Source of the DNA: Mycobacterium sp. Root265
GTDB lineage: Bacteria > Actinomycetota > Actinomycetes > Mycobacteriales > Mycobacteriaceae
Assembly (NCBI RefSeq): GCF_001428895.1
Contig: NZ_LMJA01000001.1
Location: 435,150 to 499,149, forward strand
Direction of reading: 5' to 3'
DNA length: 64,000 nt
The number at the start of each line of letters is the position of its first letter. The first letter of the stretch is position 1. Below, one piece after another: positions 33,828 to 45,140 of the stretch. The notes under the pieces are model-generated. The model was not told the origin of the DNA and made no database searches. It saw only the letters and a program-made list of their open reading frames with translations. The translations under genes were made by a program, and so were the position numbers.

Positions 33828-35144
33828 TCAATTGCCGAACAACTCCGTCACGACGTCGTAGACGTGCGTGTTGTGGTGCACGCCGGTGAACCGCTCCGCG
33901 AGCGGGCCTGCGGCGGTCACCGGCACCATCGTCCCGGTGTGCTCCGCAGTCGTCCAGTCCACCTTGAACTGACGGTCGGTGCCCTTGATGGTGAACGGAC
34001 CGCTGCGCTTGGGCACGCCGCCGCCCGGTAACGGCATGTTCTCCGGCGTTTCGGACCAATAGGGCACCGGGTCGTCGGCGATCTGGTCACTGTTGGGTTC
34101 TGGCTCACCGTCATCGAGCACGTTCTCGATGGCCATGCCGCCGGTCTCGTGGTCGGCGGTGACGATCAGCAGAACATCGGGATGCTCCTTCTGGTACTCG
34201 GTGATCACCTCGACCATTGCGTTCATGGATTCGCCGGCCAGCATCATGTTCTGGGCGTCGTGCTCGTGGCCGTCGGAATCCAGGTCGTCACTCTCGATGA
34301 CGAGGAAGAAGCCCTTGTCGTTCTGCCCCAGGATGTCCAGCGCCTTGGCGACCAGCTTCTCCGGCGCCACGTAGTACGGGTCGTCCCGGTAGTCATAGCC
34401 TTCGATCTCGGTGGCGCGCCGCTTGGCGCTGTCCTGTACCAGGGCCAGCGCCTTGGGCCCGGCCAGTGCGTCGAAGGTGTCACGGTCGTAGGCGTAGCCG
34501 TAGCCGAGTTCCTCGGCGCGCTGCACCAGATTCGACGCGCCTTCGCTGGCATCGTCTTCACCCGCATCGGGAATCCTGCCGGCGTCTCCCGCGGGATACC
34601 AGTATTTTTCGCCCCCACCGAACAGCACGTCGACACCGCGGTCGAGATAGCCCTCGGCGATCTCGACCTTGAGGTCCCGGTCGGGAACCGGTGCGCCGAA
34701 CGCCGCGAGGGTGGCGTTGGTGACGTCATGGTCGTCCACCAGACCCGTCGACATACCGCGTTCTCTGGCCAGGTCGAGCAGGTTCGGCACCGACTCCCCG
34801 TCCGGGCCCAGACCCGTGGTGCCGTTGGGAACCTTCTTACCGATTGCCCACGCGGTGGCACCTGCGGCCGAATCGGTGACCGCGTACTCGGGATCGCCCG
34901 GGACCGTGTCCAGCATGCCCGCGAAGGGCAGCGCGTCCATCGGCTGACGCTCGTCGAGCCCGTAGGAGTGGTACTGGATCGCGGTGCGCTGCTGTGAACC
35001 CATCCCGTCGCCACTGAGGATGATGACGCTGGGATTCTCGGGCAGCGCATCGGATTCGGAGGCGGAGTCACTGCAGGCGCTCAGGGTGAGGACGCCGACG
35101 GCGACCAGCGAGAGCAGTGGGACGACACGATGGGTGGCGGGCAT
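33828..35144 (-). CDS. Alkaline phosphatase (PhoA family) lipoprotein
   Basis: The 438-residue protein has a signal peptide ending in the lipobox LSAC (C24), so it is anchored outside the cytoplasm. It shows SGDGMG at 44-49 (metal ligand), the nucleophile S92 in VTDSAAGATA, VIESDDLDSDGHEHD, TADHETGG and AEHTGTMVPV, the metal- and phosphate-binding set of PhoA-type phosphatases. It would release phosphate from extracellular phosphomonoesters. The frame opens 12 codons earlier, but ATG 35144 gives the signal peptide. Confidence 0.92.
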   Translation of the reverse strand: MPATHRVVPLLSLVAVGVLTLSACSDSASESDALPENPSVIILSGDGMGSQQRTAIQYHSYGLDERQPMDALPFAGMLDTVPGDPEYAVTDSAAGATAWAIGKKVPNGTTGLGPDGESVPNLLDLARERGMSTGLVDDHDVTNATLAAFGAPVPDRDLKVEIAEGYLDRGVDVLFGGGEKYWYPAGDAGRIPDAGEDDASEGASNLVQRAEELGYGYAYDRDTFDALAGPKALALVQDSAKRRATEIEGYDYRDDPYYVAPEKLVAKALDILGQNDKGFFLVIESDDLDSDGHEHDAQNMMLAGESMNAMVEVITEYQKEHPDVLLIVTADHETGGMAIENVLDDGEPEPNSDQIADDPVPYWSETPENMPLPGGGVPKRSGPFTIKGTDRQFKVDWTTAEHTGTMVPVTAAGPLAERFTGVHHNTHVYDVVTELFGN

Positions 35145-35210
35145 GCGAGGACCCTGGCAGCGATGCAATGCCGCCACCACACCGCAGAATGAACGCTGGG
35201 CGAACAGTTC

Positions 35211-35636
35211 TCAGTACACGGATGCGGCGTTGGACCGGACCCATTCGCGTTCGGCCTCCGAACCCGCCGGTGGCGGGATGAGCCCGTTGATCATCCACAG
35301 TTCCTCGCTGGTCTCATCGACGTGGAACTCCCAGTGCAATCCCTCGTGCCGGTCGAGGTAGGGCTCCAGGATCGACTTGATCCAGCGACTGGTGCGCTGC
35401 CTGCCCGCGGAATCCACGCTGCTGCGGGCGATGTGTTCAATGACGACGCGCACCCCGACCGGCGTCGGCTCGCCGCCGACGTACAGGTTCGAGGGTGTCG
35501 TCTCGCTGAAGACGACGACCACGTAGAAGCGCGGCAGCCCGATCTTCTCGTAGTGATCGGTGATGCGCGACGCGAGTTCGCGCTTCTCGGTATCGGCGAA
35601 GATGCCCGGGGTGTGGTGAATGGTCCAAAGCGGCAT
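35211..35636 (-). CDS. Tautomerase-superfamily protein (cis-CaaD-like)
   Basis: The 141-residue protein has Pro2, which becomes the N-terminal catalytic Pro1 after Met removal. It has two beta-alpha-beta units: MPLWTIHHTPGIF plus LASRITDHYEKIG, and YVVVVFSETTPSN plus LYVGGEPTPVGVRVVIEHIAR. This is the pattern of the Tautomerase_3/cis-3-chloroacrylate dehalogenase branch. Arg71 matches one conserved Arg, but the second Arg of cis-CaaD is not evident. It may be a hydratase or tautomerase rather than a dehalogenase. It lies 28 bp after the SDR gene and is probably in its operon. Confidence 0.75.
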   Translation of the reverse strand: MPLWTIHHTPGIFADTEKRELASRITDHYEKIGLPRFYVVVVFSETTPSNLYVGGEPTPVGVRVVIEHIARSSVDSAGRQRTSRWIKSILEPYLDRHEGLHWEFHVDETSEELWMINGLIPPPAGSEAEREWVRSNAASVY

Positions 35637-35664
35637 GAGTTTCAGCTTTCCTGAGGTACCCCGG

Positions 35665-36366
35665 TCAGTGCGCCAGGTCGAAGACGAGGTCCTCGACGGG
35701 CCCGGACAGTTTGGCCTTCACCGCGGCGGTCACCTCGTCGACCAGGACCTCGTGGGCGCCGGCCTCCAGGGCGTCGATCACGGTGGCGGCGACGTCGGCC
35801 GGAGCGGTCTTGGGCAGGCCGACCTCGGACACCATCTCGGTGTCGATGAACCCGACGTGTACGCCGAGCACCTGGGTGCCCTGGGCGCTCAACTCGGCGC
35901 GCAGCGAGTTGGTCAGCGACCAGATGGCGGCCTTGGAGGCACCGTAGGCGCCGCTGCCACCCAGCCAGGACAGCACCGAATGCACGTTCACCAGCGCACC
36001 GCCGCCGTTGGCGGCCAGTATCGGCGCCAGCGCCCGGGTGACCCGCAGCGGACCGAGGGTGTTGATGTCGAACGTCGTGGTGATGTCGTCGAAATCTCCG
36101 GTCAGCAGTGCGCCCGGCAGCAGGATCCCGGCGTTGTTGATGACGATGTCGACATCGGTGGCGATCGCGGCCAGCTCGCTGACCGACTGCGCGTTCCGCA
36201 CCTCGAGGGGGAGGCTGACCACTCCGGTGCGACCATCCGAATACTGCTCGCGGGCAGTCGAATACACCTTCGCCGCACCGCGGGAGAGTACCTCGTCGAC
36301 CAGCGCCGAGCCGAGACCGCGACGGCCCCCGGTCACCAATACCGTTTTTCCATTTACTGCCACCAT
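35665..36366 (-). CDS. SDR-family oxidoreductase
   Basis: The 233-residue short-chain dehydrogenase has the cofactor motif TGGRRGLG near residue 12, NNAG, a Ser in NVHSVLS and the active-site YGASK. ATG 36366 has GGAGGA 7 nt upstream; an open extension to 36411 has no support. It is divergent from an HxlR regulator across two palindromic sites, so it is probably the regulated target and may respond to an aldehyde or quinone, as HxlR targets often do (inference). A tautomerase follows. Confidence 0.88.
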   Translation of the reverse strand: MVAVNGKTVLVTGGRRGLGSALVDEVLSRGAAKVYSTAREQYSDGRTGVVSLPLEVRNAQSVSELAAIATDVDIVINNAGILLPGALLTGDFDDITTTFDINTLGPLRVTRALAPILAANGGGALVNVHSVLSWLGGSGAYGASKAAIWSLTNSLRAELSAQGTQVLGVHVGFIDTEMVSEVGLPKTAPADVAATVIDALEAGAHEVLVDEVTAAVKAKLSGPVEDLVFDLAH

Positions 36367-36385
36367 GGCCGTTCCTCCCGGCTGA

Positions 36386-36401
36386 ATAACGTTTACGTTA
36401 G
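36386..36401. promoter_or_regulatory. HxlR-type operator A
   Basis: ATAACGTTTACGTTAG contains the perfect inverted repeat TAACGT-TT-ACGTTA. It lies just upstream of the SDR start region. Its centre is 40 bp from that of operator B, i.e. about four helical turns, so two dimers could bind the same face. Confidence 0.55.
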
Positions 36402-36425
36402 TGAGATACAAGCACGACTAGCTGA

Positions 36426-36441
36426 CTAACGCAAGCATTAG
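36426..36441. promoter_or_regulatory. HxlR-type operator B
   Basis: CTAACGCAAGCATTAG has arms CTAACGC and GCATTAG with one mismatch around AA. It fits the same TAAyGy-NN-rCrTTA pattern as operator A. It ends just before the -10 (TACACT) of the regulator gene, consistent with autoregulation. Confidence 0.55.
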
Positions 36442-36442
36442 T

Positions 36443-36448
36443 TACACT
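36443..36448 (+). promoter_or_regulatory. -10 box of the HxlR gene
   Basis: TACACT ends 6 nt before ATG 36455, the spacing seen at the other leaderless genes of the window, and therefore selects that start over GTG 36452 and ATG 36461. Confidence 0.45.
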
Positions 36449-36454
36449 GGAGTG

Positions 36455-36928
36455 ATGGCGATGACATTCGAGCGGCGGCTCCAGGACCGTGAGTCCTGGA
36501 CCGTCGGTGAACGCTGTTCGGCGGCCAAGGTGCTGGATTTGCTCAGCACCAAGACGGCGTTTCTCGCTGTCCGTGAATGCTTTTATGGCACAAGGCGTTT
36601 CGAAGCCTTTGTGGATCGGATAGGCAGCTCCGCACCCGCCGTGTCACGCGCACTGAAGCAGCTGGAGGCCGCCGGCGTGGTCCAGCGGGCGCCCTACCGC
36701 GAACCCGGCAGCCGGGTGCGCGACGAATATCACCTCACCCCGGCGGGGGAGGACCTGCTGCCGGTCTTCCTGTCGCTGATGCAGTGGGGTGACGCGCACC
36801 TGCAGGACGGCAAGCCGCCGCTGTCCTTTCTCGATCAGCGGGGACGGCCGGTCCGGGTACGGGTCACGGCCGACACCGAAAGCCCCGCGGTGCACTCGGG
36901 TGACCTCGAGATCCGCTACAACAGGTGA
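36455..36928 (+). CDS. HxlR-family winged-helix regulator
   Basis: The protein has about 157 residues. WTVGERCSAAKVLDLLSTKTAFLAVRECFYGTRRFEAF is the HxlR start, followed by the recognition helix SSAPAVSRALKQLEAAGVV and the wing RDEYHLTPAGEDLLPV. Cys in GERCSA near the N-terminus is the residue that senses thiol or aldehyde stress in several HxlR proteins such as HypR. It likely represses itself and the divergent SDR/tautomerase operon through operators A and B. ATG 36461 is an alternative start, with GGAG 8 nt before it. Confidence 0.88.
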   Translation: MAMTFERRLQDRESWTVGERCSAAKVLDLLSTKTAFLAVRECFYGTRRFEAFVDRIGSSAPAVSRALKQLEAAGVVQRAPYREPGSRVRDEYHLTPAGEDLLPVFLSLMQWGDAHLQDGKPPLSFLDQRGRPVRVRVTADTESPAVHSGDLEIRYNR

Positions 36929-36944
36929 CGAGGTGGGGCGCGGT

Positions 36945-36950
36945 TAAACT
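36945..36950 (+). promoter_or_regulatory. -10 box of a leaderless promoter
   Basis: TAAACT ends 6 nt before the GTG of the membrane-protein gene at 36957, and no ribosome-binding sequence is seen. Confidence 0.45.
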
Positions 36951-36956
36951 GCGCAC

Positions 36957-38540
36957 GTGACGCAGGTGACCGATAGGGACGATCCTGCGCTGAAGCCGTT
37001 CTCGGTGTTCGCACTGCTCTACACCATTGCCATCGTCATGGAACTCGGCGAGCAGTGGATCGATCCGTGGTTCACCGGCGGCTTCATCCTGGTCGCCGGC
37101 GCCGCCATCGCCACCGGGATCACCCGGCTCAAATTCCTGGTGTTACTGGTGGCCTCGACGACCTACTTTCTGCTCTTCCGATTCCCGGATGTCGCCAACC
37201 ACGTCAACCTGGTGCTGTGCCTGAACCTGGCGATGATCCTGGTGCTCGCGCACTCACTGATTCGGCGCCGGCAGGCACCCGATCACGACTACACCGCGAT
37301 GCTCCCCGTGCTGCGGGTCGGTTTGATCCTGGTCTACGTCATCGCCGGCTTCGACAAGCTCAACTCCGACTTCTTCGACCCCGCTGCCTCGTGCGCGGCA
37401 GGGATGCTGCAATCGATCATCGACGCCTTGCAGACCCGCTTCCTGGGAATGCCGCTGGTGCTTCCGGTCGCGGTCGTGCTGGCGTATCTCGGATTTCGGT
37501 TGCTGCGACGAGGGAGATTCGGCACCGCGGGCAACCGGGTGTTCACCGCGGTGGTGGTCGGTCTCGCCGCCGCGGGTCTCGCGGCCGTACTGCTGGTGCT
37601 CTTCGCGCCGCGGCACGGCGCATTGGCGCCCGCGATCGGTGTCATCGCGGCGGTATCGGTGATCGGGTGGGAGCTCGGTGGCGGTCTGCTGCTGTCCGTC
37701 CCGCGGTTGCAGGCGGCCATCCTGGCGTTCTCGCTGACCATGCACGCCGCCCTCGCGTTGATCGGGTTCGTCGACTTCGGAGCGCTGGCCGTCGCCCTGC
37801 TGTTCACCTTCGTGCCCGCGAGCCACCTACAGCTGCTGACCGTCGCCCGGGGGACGGCTGCCCCACGGGTACGGGCCTACACCGGGATCTGCTTCGGGAT
37901 CGCGCTGGTGTGTGGGTGGAGCGCTCACGTCCACCGGATACCGGAGCTGACGCTGCTCACCGGACTGGCCTTCGACGCCGCCGTCGGCATCGCGATCTGG
38001 CCGCTGCTGGCGGCGGTGTTCTCGACAGATCGCGGCCCCCGCTGGGAGGGCGTGCGTGTCCTGGACAGGCGGATGCCTGCGCTGCTCTACGCCTTCCCGA
38101 TCCTGCTGGTCTTCATCGGTCTGACGCCGTATCTGGGGCTGCGCACCGCGGGCAATTTCTCGATGTTCAGCAATCTGCGCACCGAGGGGGAGTCGTCCAA
38201 CCACTTTCTGCTGGGCAGCAATCCGATCAAAATATGGGGCTACCAGGAGGACGTGGTCTGGATCCTCGATATCGATGATCGCTACGGCGACGTCATCTAT
38301 CACTTCGACGGTTCCCCTCGTGGTTACGCACTGCCGGTCGTGGAGTTCCGCAAGTGGATCCACGCGTGGGGGCAGGCCGGTTACAGGGTGCCGATGACGT
38401 ACGCCCATGACGGGTACCGCTACGCCACCGAGGACATCGTCACCGATCCGGCCTGGCGCACCGACGATCTCAGCCCAGCGATGTATCTGATGGACTTCCG
38501 CTACGTCCAACCGGGGCAACCCAACTACTGCCGGTGGTGA
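36957..38540 (+). CDS. Large membrane protein with HTTM/VKGC-like region
   Basis: The 527-residue protein has at least ten hydrophobic segments up to about residue 400 and a soluble C-terminal part. VYVIAGFDKLNSDFFDP and the later LRTAGNFSMFSNLRTEG are reminiscent of the HTTM domain of vitamin-K-dependent carboxylase-like proteins. In actinobacteria these usually have no known role. The C-terminal part (about 420-527) is predicted to face one side and contains many aromatic residues. The start is GTG after a leaderless -10. It ends 8 bp before the convergent kinase gene. Confidence 0.6.
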   Translation: MTQVTDRDDPALKPFSVFALLYTIAIVMELGEQWIDPWFTGGFILVAGAAIATGITRLKFLVLLVASTTYFLLFRFPDVANHVNLVLCLNLAMILVLAHSLIRRRQAPDHDYTAMLPVLRVGLILVYVIAGFDKLNSDFFDPAASCAAGMLQSIIDALQTRFLGMPLVLPVAVVLAYLGFRLLRRGRFGTAGNRVFTAVVVGLAAAGLAAVLLVLFAPRHGALAPAIGVIAAVSVIGWELGGGLLLSVPRLQAAILAFSLTMHAALALIGFVDFGALAVALLFTFVPASHLQLLTVARGTAAPRVRAYTGICFGIALVCGWSAHVHRIPELTLLTGLAFDAAVGIAIWPLLAAVFSTDRGPRWEGVRVLDRRMPALLYAFPILLVFIGLTPYLGLRTAGNFSMFSNLRTEGESSNHFLLGSNPIKIWGYQEDVVWILDIDDRYGDVIYHFDGSPRGYALPVVEFRKWIHAWGQAGYRVPMTYAHDGYRYATEDIVTDPAWRTDDLSPAMYLMDFRYVQPGQPNYCRW

Positions 38541-38548
38541 CCGCCCTT

Positions 38549-41223
<2,675 letters not shown>

Positions 41224-41227
<4 letters not shown>

Positions 41228-42456
41228 CCCGGCTGCACCTGCTCGCCGGCCTCGGCGGTCTCGGCAACGGCTGTCTGGTTGCCCAGCAGCAAGAACAAGG
41301 CACCGCCGGCGAACGCGGCAACACCGGTGAACACCAGAAAGCCGTTGAAGCTCTCGCTCACCTGCAATGTCCTGCTGAGGATGAAGGCGCCGAGCGCCGA
41401 GGAGACCCCGATGACCGCGGACAGGATGCTCAGCACGGTGCTGTACAGGGTCAGATCGAAACGCCGGGCCACCAGATAGGCGATGACATCGCCTTCGGCG
41501 CCCCATGCTGCACCCAGGCAGCAGACCGCGACGACCAGCACCGTGAAGCTGTCCCACGGGGAGGCAATGAACAGGCATCCCAGGCCGGGCAGTGCCATCG
41601 CGAGGGCCGCCACCCGTTGCGCCGGAAAGCGGTCCAGCGCAACGCCGCACACGAATCGCCCGACGATCACTGCGGTGGCGAAGATGGAGATCAGCAACGC
41701 GACCTCGCCTCCGGCGCCGAGTGAATCGCCGAGGACGACGCCGAGTTGGGTGGTGGTGACGGTGTGGTACAGGTTGCACAGCAGCACGCCGGCCAACAGA
41801 ATCCAGAACACCGGGGTGCGCCCGATGAGCCGGTAGTCCTTGCCGGTCTCGCCTTCTCGCCGGGTGCGCCGGGCGTCGGGCCCGCCTGCCGGGATCAGCC
41901 ACAGTGCGAGGCTGCCGATCACCGCGATCGTCACGGCGACCGCCAGGCAGCCCACCCGCCAGCCGTAGGCGCGGTTGATGACCTCGAGCACCGGCGCGCC
42001 GACCGCACCGAGCAGCGGTGGGCCGGAAATCGCGATGGCCAGCGCCAGACCGCGTGCCTTGTCGAAACAGGTTGCCACGATTCGGCTGTAGATGGCCGGG
42101 GTCGTCGTGACACCCAGACCGATCAGCACGACGTTGATCGCGAAGTACTGCCAGATGGGCCCTGACATCAACGCGTAGCCGGCCCAGCACAGGGGGAGTC
42201 CGATGACGCCGATGAAGGCGATACGACGGACGCCGAACAGGTCGGTGAGGCGACCGTAGATGGGCAGGAACACGAAGGTGAGCAAGGTGATGACACCGGT
42301 CAGCACGAAATCCGAACGATTCCAGCCGAATTCCTGCAGGAACTCCGGGGCCATGGCGGCATTGGTGTACGCGCTGAGGCTCAGTCCGGCACTCAAACCG
42401 GCCGTTGCCGCCGCCAATGGCTGCCAGTTGGTCCGAAGCTCACCGAGGTAGCTCAT
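41224..42456 (-). CDS. Major facilitator superfamily transporter
   Basis: The 410-residue protein has 12 hydrophobic segments. The cytoplasmic loop motif A is visible as GRLTDLFGVRR between TM2 and TM3, and the matching loop of the second half is GVALDRFPAQR. It resembles the OFA/monocarboxylate-type MFS branch. ATG 42456 lies 7 nt after TAACGT (42464-42469), a leaderless arrangement; a GTG 21 nt upstream is the alternative. The substrate is unknown. It is divergent from the oxidative island that begins at 42597. Confidence 0.85.
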
Positions 42457-42596
42457 GCCGCTCACGTTACGTGTCACACCGAAAGTGTCAGCCCGGCGGC
42501 AGGGTGGCGACGTTCGGATAGTGCCTCGCCACTCATGCCGTCATAGGTACTGTAAGCAATTCGGTTGACATCGGGACAAGCTTCGAGGAGCCATCC

Positions 42597-43673
42597 ATGC
42601 GCAGAGTGGTCCAGTTCTCCACCGGCAATGTCGGTCGCCACGCACTGCGGGCCCTCATCGGGCGGCCCGATATGCAACTCGTCGGGCTGCATGCGTCCGG
42701 ACCGGACAAAATCGGACGCGACGCCGCCGACGTGTGCGGCCTGCCGACGCCGACCGGCGTCATCGCCACCGACGACATCGACGCACTCATCGACCTCGCA
42801 CCGGATTGCGTCGTCTACACCGCGCTCGCCGAGACCCGGCCGGTGCAGGCCATCGACGAGCTGACCAGGTTTCTCGGCGCCGGGATCAACGTCGTGGGCA
42901 CCTCGCTGGTCTGGATGGCGGCGCCACGTCACGCCGAGAGCTGGGTGAAGGAGCCCCTGCAGGCCGCATGCGAGGCGGGCAGTGCCTCGCTCTACATCAA
43001 CGGGATCGACCCCGGCTACTCCGGAGACACCCTCGTCCACACGGCGGCGAGTCTGGCAACCCGCGTCAGTACCATCACCGTGCAGGAGATCTTTGACTAT
43101 GGGAACTACGACGATGCCGAATTCACTGGTGCATCAATGGGGTTCGGCACAGCCGAATCAGACGAGCCACCCCCACTCCTGCTTCCCGGCGTGGTCGAAT
43201 CGCTGTGGGGTCCGCAGGTGCGTGGGCTGGCGGCCAATCTCGGTGTGACGCTCGACGAGGTCCGGCAGCGGACCGAACGGTGGTTCACCCCGGAGCCCAT
43301 CGAGTGCACCATGATGTCGGTGCGGCCCGGCCAGATGGCCGCCATCCGGTTCGCCACCGAGGGCGTGCTGGACGGACGCACCGTGATCACTCTGGAGCAT
43401 GTCAACCGCCTGACCACCGCGGCCGCGCCGGAGTGGGACTTTCCACCGGACGGGCATGTGGGGGTGCACCGGGTCGTCGTCGATGGTGATCCCCGCGTGG
43501 AACTCAATACCCACCTGTCACACCCGGTCCTCGATCCCACCGATGCCGGTTGCATCTCGACGGCGGCACGCGTCGTGAACACGATCGACTGGGTGTGCGA
43601 TGCGCCGGCCGGAGTGATCGCCGTCGAGGACATCCCGCAGTCCGCGCTCATGCGTGGCCTGCTCTGGAGTTGA
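42597..43673 (+). CDS. Dihydrodipicolinate-reductase-like NAD(P)-binding protein
   Basis: The 358-residue protein has an N-terminal Rossmann fold (VVQFSTGNVGRHALRAL) like dihydrodipicolinate reductase and 2,4-diaminopentanoate dehydrogenase. The stretch GINVVGTSLVWMA and the central NGIDPGYSGD are typical of a large uncharacterised mycobacterial family. It probably reduces or oxidises a carbonyl or amine with NAD(P)(H). ATG 42597 has GAGGAG 6 nt upstream. It is 181 bp before the P450, which has its own promoter, so it may be a separate transcript. Confidence 0.8.
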   Translation: MRRVVQFSTGNVGRHALRALIGRPDMQLVGLHASGPDKIGRDAADVCGLPTPTGVIATDDIDALIDLAPDCVVYTALAETRPVQAIDELTRFLGAGINVVGTSLVWMAAPRHAESWVKEPLQAACEAGSASLYINGIDPGYSGDTLVHTAASLATRVSTITVQEIFDYGNYDDAEFTGASMGFGTAESDEPPPLLLPGVVESLWGPQVRGLAANLGVTLDEVRQRTERWFTPEPIECTMMSVRPGQMAAIRFATEGVLDGRTVITLEHVNRLTTAAAPEWDFPPDGHVGVHRVVVDGDPRVELNTHLSHPVLDPTDAGCISTAARVVNTIDWVCDAPAGVIAVEDIPQSALMRGLLWS

Positions 43674-43765
43674 GTCCCGCGGGCAGCCTCGCCGAAACCC
43701 GATATTTGGTCGACCCCGTGGTGCTGCGGACACGTTAGACCGCAAACCGCACGTCAGTTCGGTCG

Positions 43766-43795
43766 TTGACCGCACAGCGGAACAACCATTAGGGT
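43766..43795 (+). promoter_or_regulatory. Promoter of the second P450/AveC operon
   Basis: TTGACC (43766-43771), 18 bp and TAGGGT (43790-43795) form a plausible SigA promoter, about 60 bp before the P450 start. The same gap carries ACCAAATATC on the minus strand (43701-43710), matching the first ten bases of the 16-bp element at 4832. Confidence 0.45.
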
Positions 43796-43854
43796 GCTGT
43801 GCAACAAACTTTAGGTTTCATGGCTGTTGCCACCGAATCGATCAGGAGCGTGCG

Positions 43855-45123
43855 GTGACCGACTTCGACACAGTGGACTACTTCACCGACGAGTCGCTGG
43901 TGCCGGACCCCTACCCGTACTTCGACCATCTGCGCGCGAAGAGTCCGGTGGCACCGGCGACACCGTTCAACGTCGTGGCGATCACCGGTTACGACGAAGC
44001 GCTCGCGGTGTACAAGAACCCGGCATTCTCGTCGTGCAACTCGGTGGCCGGTCCGTTCGCCGGCCTACCGTTCGGCCCCGGCGACAGCGATGACGTCAGC
44101 GAGCTCATCGAGCAGCACCGCAATCAGGTACCGATGGCCGAACACATCACCTCGCAGGATGCGCCGCTGCACACCCGCACCCGCGGCTTGTTGAGCCGGC
44201 TGATCACACCGAAACGCCTCAAGGAGAACGAGGACTTCATGTGGCGGCTCGCCGACCGACAGCTCGACACCTTCCTCGCGCGGGGGAGTGCGGAGTTCCT
44301 GGCCGATTACGCAAAGCCGTTCTCGCTGCTGGTCATCGCTGATCTGCTGGGGGTGCCGGAGCAGGACCATGCGGAATTCAAGGCGGTCTTCGCGCTCGAG
44401 ACCGTCGGCGAACTCGGCAAGGAAGCGCCGACCACGCACAACCCACTGCAGTGGCTGAACGAGAAGTTCTTCGGCTACATCGAGGATCGCCGACGAACAC
44501 CCCGCGAGGATGTGCTGACCGAACTCGCGCAGGCCAAGCATGAGGACGGGTCGACACCCGATATCGAGGATGTGATGAACCTGTCGACGTTCCTGTTCGC
44601 CGCCGGCACCGAGACGACGACGAAGCTGGTGAGTTCGGCGGTACGGTTCATCGGGGACAACCCCGGTTTCGAAAAGCTGCTGCGCGACGACCGCAGCAAG
44701 ATCCCGGCATTCCTGGAAGAGACACTGCGGCTGGAGAGCCCGGTGAAATCCCATTTCCGGATGGCGAGCGCGTCCACGACGGTCGGCGACGTCAACATCC
44801 CAGCGGGAACGACCGTCATGGTCTTGCCGGGAGCGTGCAATCGGGATGCCCGAAAGTTTGCCAATCCCAATGAATTCCAGACCGATCGACCCAACGTGCG
44901 TGAGCAGATCGCCTTCATCCGCGGCGCGCACTCCTGCCCCGGGGCGCCGCTGGCCCGAGCGGAGGGCCGCATCTCGCTCGAGCGGATCCTGGACCGCATG
45001 CGCGACATCACGATCTCCGAGGAGCATCACGGCCCCGCCGAGGACCGCCGCTACGGATACGAGCCCACCTTCATCATGCGCGGGCTCAGCGACCTGCACA
45101 TCACCTTCACGCCGGCAGCCTGA
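43855..45123 (+). CDS. Cytochrome P450
   Basis: The 422-residue P450 has the I-helix AGTETT at 250-255, ExxR at 289-292 and the canonical heme loop F354-I-R-G-A-H-S-C-P-G with ligand C361. GTG 43855 has AGGAG 6 nt upstream, so the longer open frame from 43654 is not used. The next gene, an SDR, begins 17 bp after its stop. It presumably hydroxylates the substrate whose alcohol the SDR then oxidises. I do not assign a CYP family. Confidence 0.93.
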   Translation: MTDFDTVDYFTDESLVPDPYPYFDHLRAKSPVAPATPFNVVAITGYDEALAVYKNPAFSSCNSVAGPFAGLPFGPGDSDDVSELIEQHRNQVPMAEHITSQDAPLHTRTRGLLSRLITPKRLKENEDFMWRLADRQLDTFLARGSAEFLADYAKPFSLLVIADLLGVPEQDHAEFKAVFALETVGELGKEAPTTHNPLQWLNEKFFGYIEDRRRTPREDVLTELAQAKHEDGSTPDIEDVMNLSTFLFAAGTETTTKLVSSAVRFIGDNPGFEKLLRDDRSKIPAFLEETLRLESPVKSHFRMASASTTVGDVNIPAGTTVMVLPGACNRDARKFANPNEFQTDRPNVREQIAFIRGAHSCPGAPLARAEGRISLERILDRMRDITISEEHHGPAEDRRYGYEPTFIMRGLSDLHITFTPAA

Positions 45124-45140
45124 CGAGAGGATCAGAAAAG

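Noticed and set aside
42565-42570. TTGACA as -35 for the gene at 42597
   Set aside because: The -10 position would fall on the ribosome-binding site and does not match TANNNT.
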